Shown: positions 1-5,124 of the stretch, piece by piece
How positions within the stretch are numbered: position 1 is the stretch's first letter
Layout: each line of letters opens with the position of its first letter
Source: Bacteroidales bacterium
GTDB lineage: Bacteria > Bacteroidota > Bacteroidia > Bacteroidales > B18-G4
Direction: 5' to 3'
DNA length: 5,124 nt
Assembly: GCA_023132505.1 (NCBI GenBank)
Contig: JAGLYE010000147.1
Coordinates: 1 to 5,124 of the forward strand
Notes under the pieces: generated by a model
Told to the model about the DNA's origin: nothing
The model's database searches: none
Seen by the model: the letters and a program-made list of their open reading frames with translations, nothing else
Translations under genes and position numbers: made by a program

Positions 1-39
1 AAATTTCCCCGGACACCAGTAATTTACAATTTAATTTTA

Positions 40-107
40 GATATCGGATATTGGATATCAAACATCGAATATCAACCCAACACCCAACACTCAACCCTCA
101 ACACCAA
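40..107. repeat. Low-complexity leader: ATATC units followed by a C/A-rich tract
   Basis: Bases 40-59 read GATATCGGATATTGGATATC, with the self-complementary hexamer GATATC at both ends and a related GGATATT between. Further ATC/AATATC units follow to about 74. Bases 73-107 are almost only C and A on this strand (CAACCC, AACACCC, AACACTC, AACCCTC, AACACC), with no G between 68 and 108. No reading frame here resembles a protein. I see nothing recognisable in the first 39 bases. Degenerate simple repeats of this kind occur between genes in many Bacteroidota; that comparison is from general knowledge, not from a search. Function unknown. Confidence 0.6.
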
Positions 108-133
108 TGACGCGGTAGTATCAGTTTTTTGCT

Positions 134-141
134 TAAATTTG
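134..141 (+). promoter_or_regulatory. Putative Bacteroidota -7 box (TAAATTTG)
   Basis: TAAATTTG matches the TAnnTTTG -7 element of Bacteroidota housekeeping promoters. It ends 23 bases before the ATG at 165, leaving a short leader. I see no TTG-like -33 element at the expected spacing. The box argues against the in-frame TTG at 129, which lies upstream of it and could not be in the transcript. Confidence 0.5.
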
Positions 142-164
142 ATGCAAAACCAATCTTTATTCTT

Positions 165-1757
165 ATGAAAAAACTATCCCTGCTGCTACTCAGCATGATA
201 AGTACATTTTTTCTTATCAGTCAAACACCCGGAACCCTCGATCTTTCTTTTGGCAATAACGGTATCATACTGACTGATGTCGGCGGGGTGGATAATGGCT
301 GCCGAGCATCTGCCATACAAGCCGATGGCAAGATCGTGCTGGGTGGCTTTGCTTATGACGGAAGTAACAACAATTTTTCATTTATACGCTACCTGCCTGA
401 CGGAACTTTGGATAACACTTTTGGTTCGGGGGGAATTATGACTGTAAGTTTTAGTGGTTCGGGCGATGAACTCCGGGACATCGCTATTCAGGCCGATGGC
501 AAGATCGTCGCGGTAGGGTACACTGACAGTGGCGGTTCTGGTTCAAAAATGGTACTGATGAGACTGAATACCGACGGGTCTCTCGATAATACATTCAGCA
601 TCGATGGTACGGTAATCATTGAATTCGGGTCGGGGACAGACTCTTATGGTATGTCGCTGGACTTGCAGGATGATGGAAAGATAGTTGCTGCCGGATATCT
701 TTTTGATGTGGCAGATGATATACAGAGTGCCCTGTGCAGGCTGAACCCGGATGGGTCTCTGGATAACAGCTTTGGCACGAATGGGATCATCATACATGAT
801 ATTCTGTCGAAGGACAATTTTATTAATAATGTTGTTCTGCAGGGCGAAAAAATTATTATTGGAGGTTTGTCGTATATAGATGGTGATGAAGTATTTGTTA
901 CACTGAGCCGGTTTCATTCAGACGGGCTCCTTGATATGAGTTTTGGTGTAAATGGGAATGTTGAGATCATGATGCCCATTGATACCTGGATACTTTCACC
1001 CGTAGGTGATATGTGCCTGGATAACGAAGGCCGCATTATTTATGCCTGCTATGTAACCGGTATCGCCGGTGATCATATGGCGGTGCTGCGCTTTCTTGAA
1101 TCGAATGGCTATCCCGATAATTCTTTCGGGGATTATGGCATGACTGTTACCCCTATTGAAGGGAATACCGTAGCCCATGCCGTGACCACACAATACGACA
1201 ATAAGGTCATTGCCGGTGGATATCAGTGGATAGAGGATCATGCTGATTTTGCCATGGTCAGATACATGGAAGATGGAACTCCTGACATTACCTTCGGGAC
1301 TGAGGGCACAGGGGTTGTGATTACTAATGCCAGCGGCGGCGGAACTTATCCCGACAATAGGATTTATTCACTGAACATGCAGGCAGACGGAAAGATTATT
1401 GCAGCCGGCCCTGGACACAGTCTTACTGGAGGCGTCGATTTTGCTTTAGCCAGGTACCATTCAGGATTGAATGTTAGCATTGAAACGCAAGAATTTTCAG
1501 ATATCAATATTTGCATTAATCCAAATCCTGTCACGGATAAGGCTATTATAAGCTTCAACTTAAAAGAACCCGGAATTGTAAAGGCAGAAGTCCTTAATAC
1601 CTCTGGAATTATCGTGGCCAAAATTACCAATGAATTCTACCCTGCCGGTGAACATCAACTCCACTGGGATGGCAATGGGCTTACAGCCGGAGTGTATATT
1701 ATTAAGATGGCTGCGGGTGATATGATTTATACGAAGAAAGTTGTTAAGGCACGGTAG
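165..1757 (+). CDS. Secreted seven-repeat delta-60 protein with T9SS sorting domain (paralog 1)
   Basis: Encodes 530 residues. Residues 1-19 form a Sec signal peptide (MKK, hydrophobic core, likely cut before Gln20). Seven delta-60 repeats (TIGR02608/DUF5122 type) begin near residues 23, 80, 138, 197, 254, 315 and 371. Each opens with a GxxDxxFGxxG-like motif and carries a QxDGKIxxxG motif about 28 residues later, then an RY/RL/RF pair. Repeat 4 is degenerate (LQGEKIIIGG) and repeat 3 has FS for FG. Residues 449-530 are a T9SS type A sorting domain: NPNPVTD, then GEHQLHWDG, LTAGVYIIKM and a basic KKVVKAR end. Seven repeats suggest a seven-bladed beta-propeller (inference). The protein is expected to be exported through Sec and then the T9SS to the surface or medium. 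Ligand and role are unknown. The start at 165 is chosen over an upstream TTG at 129 because the signal peptide begins here and the next gene starts with the same sequence. Confidence 0.95.
   Translation: MKKLSLLLLSMISTFFLISQTPGTLDLSFGNNGIILTDVGGVDNGCRASAIQADGKIVLGGFAYDGSNNNFSFIRYLPDGTLDNTFGSGGIMTVSFSGSGDELRDIAIQADGKIVAVGYTDSGGSGSKMVLMRLNTDGSLDNTFSIDGTVIIEFGSGTDSYGMSLDLQDDGKIVAAGYLFDVADDIQSALCRLNPDGSLDNSFGTNGIIIHDILSKDNFINNVVLQGEKIIIGGLSYIDGDEVFVTLSRFHSDGLLDMSFGVNGNVEIMMPIDTWILSPVGDMCLDNEGRIIYACYVTGIAGDHMAVLRFLESNGYPDNSFGDYGMTVTPIEGNTVAHAVTTQYDNKVIAGGYQWIEDHADFAMVRYMEDGTPDITFGTEGTGVVITNASGGGTYPDNRIYSLNMQADGKIIAAGPGHSLTGGVDFALARYHSGLNVSIETQEFSDINICINPNPVTDKAIISFNLKEPGIVKAEVLNTSGIIVAKITNEFYPAGEHQLHWDGNGLTAGVYIIKMAAGDMIYTKKVVKAR
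1509..1754 (+). other. T9SS type A C-terminal sorting domain of paralog 1
   Basis: Residues 449-530. The NPNP motif near the start, the LTAGVYIIKM strand and the terminal KKVVK are the usual hallmarks of the Por secretion tail (TIGR04183 family). In known T9SS substrates this domain is recognised at the outer membrane and often removed. The GEHQLHWDG segment also resembles the FlgD-Ig-like fold seen in related tails. Confidence 0.9.
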
Positions 1758-1815
1758 AATAGAGAATAGAGAACAAGCCTGCCTGCCGGCAGGCAGGGAA
1801 TAAGAATAAGAATGA
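1758..1815. repeat. Short tandem repeats either side of the palindrome
   Basis: AATAGAG occurs twice in tandem at 1758-1771, directly after the TAG stop of the first gene. GAATAA occurs twice at 1798-1809, followed by the variant GAATGA at 1810-1815. The two purine-rich arrays flank the palindrome at 1778-1797. They are too short to be a conventional minisatellite and have no evident function. Confidence 0.6.
1778..1797. repeat. Perfect 20-bp GC-rich palindrome
   Basis: CCTGCCTGCCGGCAGGCAGG equals its own reverse complement over all 20 bases and sits in AT-rich DNA 21 bases after a stop codon. As RNA it could fold only with some central bases left unpaired. No T-tract follows on the + strand, so it is not a typical intrinsic terminator for the first gene. 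From memory, the same GGCAGGCAGG palindrome is a recurrent dispersed element in Bacteroidota and other environmental genomes, and its read-through yields a recurring LPAGRQA peptide, which appears here on the minus strand. Best described as a REP-like dispersed element; genome-wide copy number cannot be seen from one window. Confidence 0.8.
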
Positions 1816-1830
1816 TGAAGTGATTTGAAA

Positions 1831-1861
1831 TTCATCCGACATCCAAAATTCAACATCCATC
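1831..1861. repeat. CATCC-rich low-complexity stretch
   Basis: CATCC occurs at 1833-1837, 1840-1844 and 1854-1858, with TTCA at 1831-1834 and 1849-1852. It is like the leader of the first gene in being poor in G on this strand and built from CATC/CAAC-type words, so both paralogs are preceded by a similar kind of sequence, though not by an alignable copy. No coding potential. Confidence 0.4.
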
Positions 1862-1870
1862 ATTATTTTC

Positions 1871-1878
1871 TATCTTTG
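1871..1878 (+). promoter_or_regulatory. Putative Bacteroidota -7 box (TATCTTTG)
   Basis: TATCTTTG is an exact TAnnTTTG match, ending 28 bases before the ATG at 1907. A TTC at 1849-1851 lies 19 bases upstream, the right spacing for a -33 element but one base off the TTG core. It supports separate transcription of the second paralog. Confidence 0.6.
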
Positions 1879-1906
1879 ATATAGACAACCAATAATCTTA
1901 TTTTTT

Positions 1907-3514
1907 ATGAAAAAACTATCTCTGATAGTTATTAGCGTTATCAGTACATTTTTTCTCTTCGCACAAACTCCCGGCACATTGGATCCTGATTTCGGAGATG
2001 CGGGAATTGTATTGCTGGATCATAACTATAACAGCCAGAATAACTACATACAGGGATCAGCAATTCAGGATGATGGTAAATTGGTTTTTGGCGGATGGTC
2101 GTATGGCATTGATGCCTCAGGATATAATTTCATTAGGTTATTGCCTGATGGAACACCTGATGAAACTTTTGGGACAAATGGTGTAGTAGTTATTAACCCA
2201 GGAAGTTCATGTGAAATTTGGGATGTTTGCATTCAGGAGGATGATAAAATTGTTGGTATTGGCCCTGCGGAAGATTCAACATTTTCCAACGTCAAAATGG
2301 CAGTGATTCGCATCAATACTGACGGAATTCCGGATGATGGCTTCGGAATAAACGGTATTGTTGAAATCGATATAGAGCCTGATACGAACATATTTGCATG
2401 TAGCCTCACAATACAGGATGATGGAAAAATCCTTGCTTTTGGAAGAATGTCCAGTCTTCCTGATTTTCAATCTATCATATGCAGACTTAACCAGGATGGG
2501 AGTATGGATCACACTTTTGGTGATAACGGACTTGTCTTCTTTGACATAGTAGATAAGATAGAACACCTAAGTTGTATTGAAATACAAGATGAGAAAATCA
2601 TTGTTGGTGGAAATTCTTTCGATGAAGACTGGAATGTTTATATAACAATATGCAGATTCCTGATGGATGGCACATTTGACGCAGAGTTTGGAAATGGGGG
2701 GATTGTTCTTAAAGATATTCCGGCACAAATAGATGAATTATCAGATAATTACTTCGGAAATGTTTGCCTGGCTCCCGATGGCAAGATCATTTACGCAGGG
2801 TTTGCAGATGGTTACCTTGATGAAGATTTTGCGGTATTTCGATTCCTGGAAGATGGAAATATTGATAATTCATTTGGAAATAACGGGATGTCGGTAACTG
2901 ATATTGAAGGAAAAGCTTTTGCCCAAGCGGTTATCGTGCAAAATGATGGTAAAATTATCGCAGGCGGCTATCGGATGTCAAGTCTTGGGAACGATGCAGA
3001 CTTTACCCTTGTCAGATATCTCGAAAACGGCGATCCTGATTCTTTATTTGGATGGGATGGGACTGGCATAGTAACCCATAATTTAAGTACTACTACGCCT
3101 CCTTACGAAGATAAAATTAACTGCATATCCTTACAGCCAGACGGAAAAATTATTGCAGCGGGCTACGCATACACTGACCCTCCTACATTTATCGATTTCG
3201 CTGTTGCACGTTACAATGGTGATATCGGATCTGTGATTGAACAAGCACACACTGCAGACCTTGAGTATTTCCTCCATCCCAACCCCTTCACCCACGAAAC
3301 CACCCTTGAGTTTACACTTGATTCACGAAGTGATGTGGCTATTGAAGTGTATGATAACCGTGGAATCAGGGTAGGCACCATTGCAAACCAAAGCTTCGAT
3401 CAGGGTGAACATCAGCTCCGCTGGGATGGCAGTAGGCTTACAGCAGGGGTGTATATTGTAAAAATGGTTATTGGTGATAGGGTTTATATGGCGAAGGTTG
3501 TTAAGACGTGGTAG
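1907..3514 (+). CDS. Secreted seven-repeat delta-60 protein with T9SS sorting domain (paralog 2)
   Basis: Encodes 535 residues with the same architecture as the gene upstream. Residues 1-19 are a signal peptide (core to LFA, likely cut before Gln20). Seven delta-60 repeats start near residues 23, 82, 140, 198, 255, 317 and 375, with GTLDPDFGDAG, GTPDETFGTNG and similar openings and IQDDGK/LQPDGK motifs. Residues 455-535 are a T9SS sorting tail (HPNPFTH, GEHQLRWDG, LTAGVYIVKM, final KVVKTW). Repeats 1-7 match those of paralog 1 in order, including the same shortened fourth motif (IQDEKIIVGG). I count 20 of 26 identical residues at the N-terminus and 24 of the last 40. It therefore arose by duplication of a whole gene and has since diverged, most in the loops. 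Expected location is the cell surface or medium; ligand unknown. No Shine-Dalgarno precedes the ATG, as is normal in this phylum. Confidence 0.95.
   Translation: MKKLSLIVISVISTFFLFAQTPGTLDPDFGDAGIVLLDHNYNSQNNYIQGSAIQDDGKLVFGGWSYGIDASGYNFIRLLPDGTPDETFGTNGVVVINPGSSCEIWDVCIQEDDKIVGIGPAEDSTFSNVKMAVIRINTDGIPDDGFGINGIVEIDIEPDTNIFACSLTIQDDGKILAFGRMSSLPDFQSIICRLNQDGSMDHTFGDNGLVFFDIVDKIEHLSCIEIQDEKIIVGGNSFDEDWNVYITICRFLMDGTFDAEFGNGGIVLKDIPAQIDELSDNYFGNVCLAPDGKIIYAGFADGYLDEDFAVFRFLEDGNIDNSFGNNGMSVTDIEGKAFAQAVIVQNDGKIIAGGYRMSSLGNDADFTLVRYLENGDPDSLFGWDGTGIVTHNLSTTTPPYEDKINCISLQPDGKIIAAGYAYTDPPTFIDFAVARYNGDIGSVIEQAHTADLEYFLHPNPFTHETTLEFTLDSRSDVAIEVYDNRGIRVGTIANQSFDQGEHQLRWDGSRLTAGVYIVKMVIGDRVYMAKVVKTW
3269..3511 (+). 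other. T9SS type A C-terminal sorting domain of paralog 2
   Basis: Residues 455-535. HPNPFTH opens the domain, followed by beta-strand-like segments, GEHQLRWDG, LTAGVYIVKM and KVVKTW at the end. It aligns without gaps to the tail of paralog 1 over the last 40 residues, so both proteins should use the same export route. Confidence 0.9.
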
Positions 3515-3608
3515 AACAACCAGCAAGCAGTTATTTATTACCTGACTGGCTATCTTTTAGGAATAACATCCATTTTCTTTATCCCGTTCTTTTATTAAAG
3601 CAAAATGC

Positions 3609-3616
3609 TAATTTTG
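3609..3616 (+). promoter_or_regulatory. Putative Bacteroidota -7 box (TAATTTTG)
   Basis: TAATTTTG matches TAnnTTTG and ends 29 bases before the ATG at 3646. A TTC at 3587-3589 is 19 bases upstream, the same arrangement as before the gene at 1907. The box rules against an alternative GTG start at 3508, which would precede the promoter and overlap the previous gene. Confidence 0.6.
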
Positions 3617-3645
3617 CCAATTGGACTTTCATTATAACAAATAAT

Positions 3646-4620
3646 ATGACAAAGATCATCGGACTCGGAAATGCACTCGTAGATATCATTGTATTTATTG
3701 ATGAAGATGAGTTGCTCGATAAACTTGAACTTCCCAAGGGAAGCATGCAACTGGTTGATATAGAAAAATCAAGCAAGATAAGAGAAGCATGTGAGCATCT
3801 CCCTTCTTCTTTTGCCAGTGGCGGGTCAGCAGCAAACACTATTTATGGATTGGCTAAACTGGGCGTTGAGACCAGTTTTGTCGGTAAAATAGGGAAAGAT
3901 GATTATGGCAGGATTTTCAAAGAAGACCTGGAAAAAAGTAACATCAAGCCTGTGCTGCTATCAAGCAATACCCACTCGGGAAGGGCGGTTGCATTGATCA
4001 GCCCCGACAGGGAAAGAACCTTTGCAACCCACCTTGGAGCTGCTATTGAGTTGGATGCAGATGAATTGCAGCTACATCATTTTACCGGTCACGATATTTT
4101 CCATATTGAAGGTTATATCGTTCAGAACAATGAACTTCTTGAAAAGGCGGTGAAACTGGCAAAAGAAAATGGAATGGATGTATCACTGGATCTTGCAAGT
4201 TACAACGTGGTAGAGGACAATCTCGAATTCCTGCGATATATAGTAAAAAAATATGTAGATATCGTTTTTGCAAATGAGGAAGAGTCTAAGTCTTTTACAG
4301 GCAAAGAACCCGTTGAAGCCCTGAATGAGTTGGCTGAATTCTGCAGAATCGCAGTGGTAAAAATCGGTAAGGAAGGGTCCCTGGTTAAAAGCGGAGAGGA
4401 TTTTTTTCAAATTGACGCCATTAAAGTCAAGCTTGTTGATACCAATGGAGCCGGAGATATTTATGCTGCCGGATTCCTGTATGGCCTAAGCCGTGGCTGG
4501 ACGCTTGATAAATGCGGTAAGGCGGGTGCTATTCTCGCCGGCAAATTAATTGAAATAAGTGGTGCCAGACTGGATGAAACTGGATGGGAAAAAGCCATGA
4601 AGCTTATCGTCTCCATCTGA
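3646..4620 (+). CDS. Adenosine kinase-like PfkB-family kinase
   Basis: Encodes 324 residues, a normal length for the PfkB (ribokinase) family. Members transfer the ATP gamma-phosphate to a hydroxyl of a sugar or nucleoside in the cytoplasm. The N-terminal GLGNALVDI strand and the DELLDKLELPKGSMQLVD segment resemble the adenosine kinase-like branch. Signature 1 is at residues 59-88 (GGSAANT, LAKLG, GKIGKDDYG). An NxxE motif linked to Mg/phosphate binding is N210-E213. Signature 2 is at 265-281 (DTNGAGDIYAAG), with D271 as catalytic base and the GAG anion hole before it. All key residues are present, so the enzyme should be active. The substrate may be adenosine (purine salvage, AMP formation), but ribose, fructose or another nucleoside cannot be excluded. 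The frame stays open upstream to a GTG at 3508, but that extension has no family similarity and precedes the promoter box, so the ATG at 3646 is preferred. Confidence 0.93.
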   Translation: MTKIIGLGNALVDIIVFIDEDELLDKLELPKGSMQLVDIEKSSKIREACEHLPSSFASGGSAANTIYGLAKLGVETSFVGKIGKDDYGRIFKEDLEKSNIKPVLLSSNTHSGRAVALISPDRERTFATHLGAAIELDADELQLHHFTGHDIFHIEGYIVQNNELLEKAVKLAKENGMDVSLDLASYNVVEDNLEFLRYIVKKYVDIVFANEEESKSFTGKEPVEALNELAEFCRIAVVKIGKEGSLVKSGEDFFQIDAIKVKLVDTNGAGDIYAAGFLYGLSRGWTLDKCGKAGAILAGKLIEISGARLDETGWEKAMKLIVSI

Positions 4621-4701
4621 CACATTTAAGACCCTGATAATTCCTTTTCTTGTCCCCCTGATTATTTGAACTGGTTATTTTTATTATTAATCAGATTTTT
4701 A

Positions 4702-4709
4702 TACTTTTG
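4702..4709 (+). promoter_or_regulatory. Putative Bacteroidota -7 box (TACTTTTG)
   Basis: TACTTTTG matches TAnnTTTG and ends 49 bases before the ATG at 4759, giving a longer leader than for the other three genes. The -33 position falls in a T/A-rich run without a clear TTG. The leader ends in CTAACTAAAGACCACAG with no Shine-Dalgarno. Confidence 0.5.
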
Positions 4710-4758
4710 CAGGCCATTTCAGGCAATTCAGTAACTAACTAAAGACCACAGAATCCAT

Positions 4759-5124
4759 ATGAAGGCCTATCAAACAAACGAAATCAAGAATATCGCCATC
4801 TTAGGCAGTGCCAAATCCGGCAAAACCACCCTCGTTGAAAGCATGCTGTTCGAAGGTGACCTGATCAAGAGAAGAGGATCCGTCGATGATAAGAACACTG
4901 CTTCCGATTACAGGGAGATCGAACTTGAACGTCAGAACTCTATTTTCTCAACAGTATTATATACCCTTTACCAGAATAGCAAAATCAATATTATTGATAC
5001 CCCGGGCTTTGATGATTTTGTAGGAGAGGTTGCTTCAACCCTAAAAGTTGTAGATACTGCGATAGTCGTCGTGAATGCACAGAATGGTGTTGAGGTAGGT
5101 ACAGAAATTGCCTGGCGGCACGCT
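4759..5124 (+). CDS. EF-G-like translational GTPase, N-terminal part (cut by window edge)
   Basis: The first 122 codons are present and open to the last base, so the gene continues beyond the window; full EF-G proteins are about 700 residues. The fragment covers the start of the GTPase domain. The P-loop (G1) is GSAKSGKT at 16-23. The switch I region at 57-62 reads ERQNSI where canonical EF-G has ERGITI. G3 is DTPGFDDFVGE at 80-90, where canonical EF-G has DTPGHVDF. VVNAQNGVEVGTE at 104-116 matches the usual EF-G strand after G3. These differences fit an EF-G paralog (EF-G-like, sometimes named FusA2) better than the main ribosomal translocase, so no symbol is given. It would bind GTP and probably the ribosome; its exact role is not deducible here. 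The ATG at 4759 is chosen because MKAYQTNEIKNIAILG leads directly into the P-loop strand. Confidence 0.9.
   Translation, partial: MKAYQTNEIKNIAILGSAKSGKTTLVESMLFEGDLIKRRGSVDDKNTASDYREIELERQNSIFSTVLYTLYQNSKINIIDTPGFDDFVGEVASTLKVVDTAIVVVNAQNGVEVGTEIAWRHA

Noticed and set aside
129..164. TTG start 12 codons upstream of the first gene
   Set aside because: It would put a non-signal sequence before a good signal peptide, and it lies upstream of the promoter box. The paralog starts at the matching ATG.
543..1241. Minus-strand open frames inside the first repeat gene (543-917 and 996-1241)
   Set aside because: They are shadows of a clear + strand coding frame and have no recognisable motif of their own.
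1778..1797. Palindrome as a rho-independent terminator for the first gene
   Set aside because: No U-tract follows on the + strand (the next bases are GAATAAGAATAAG), and a gapless palindrome leaves no natural loop.
1560..1856. Minus-strand open frame of 98 codons across the end of gene 1 and the intergenic palindrome
   Set aside because: It is antisense to the sorting domain, and its only notable peptide (LPAGRQA) comes from translating the palindrome. No signs of a real protein.
3530..3567. Inverted repeat GTTATT (3530-3535) and AATAAC (3562-3567) after the second paralog
   Set aside because: Six AT-rich pairs with a 26-base loop and no T-tract directly after it; expected by chance in AT-rich DNA.
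3508..3645. In-frame GTG-initiated N-terminal extension of the PfkB kinase (46 extra residues)
   Set aside because: It overlaps the end of the previous gene, lies upstream of a TAnnTTTG box, has no resemblance to the family, and the ATG at 3646 begins directly at the first conserved strand.
4658..4694. Possible terminator after the kinase: CTGATTA (4658-4664) and TAATCAG (4688-4694), followed by ATTTTT
   Set aside because: The stem is only 7 bp, AT-rich and has a 23-base loop, and the T-run overlaps the next promoter region. It could equally be an operator-like dyad or chance.

Overview
The window looks like chromosomal DNA from a member of the Bacteroidota. Four things point that way: two secreted proteins ending in a type IX secretion (T9SS) C-terminal sorting domain, a TAnnTTTG promoter box ahead of all four genes, no Shine-Dalgarno sequence before any start codon, and an EF-G-like GTPase of the kind common in that phylum. 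All genes are on the + strand. Genus cannot be told from the sequence alone.

Layout: 1-164 is a leader with low-complexity ATATC-type and C/A-rich sequence and a promoter box. 165-1757 and 1907-3514 are two tandem paralogous genes. Each encodes a signal peptide, seven delta-60 repeats (probably a seven-bladed beta-propeller) and a T9SS sorting tail. Between them, 1758-1906 holds short tandem repeats, a perfect 20-bp GC-rich palindrome, a CATCC-rich stretch and a second promoter box. 3515-3645 is a short intergenic region with a third promoter box. 3646-4620 encodes an adenosine kinase-like PfkB-family kinase. 4621-4758 is intergenic with a fourth promoter box. 4759-5124 is the 5' part of an EF-G-like translational GTPase that runs off the right edge.

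The genes appear to be separate transcription units rather than an operon: each is preceded by 131-164 bases of non-coding DNA and its own promoter-like box. The two secreted proteins are a duplicated pair of surface or extracellular proteins of unknown role. The kinase and GTPase are cytoplasmic housekeeping-type genes with no evident link to them. I saw no RNA gene, CRISPR array, transposase or phage gene, and no gene-free stretch longer than 300 bases. I found no clear evidence of an undescribed system. The points most worth a second look are the duplicated seven-repeat pair, the palindrome between the copies, and the altered G2 and G3 motifs of the EF-G-like protein.
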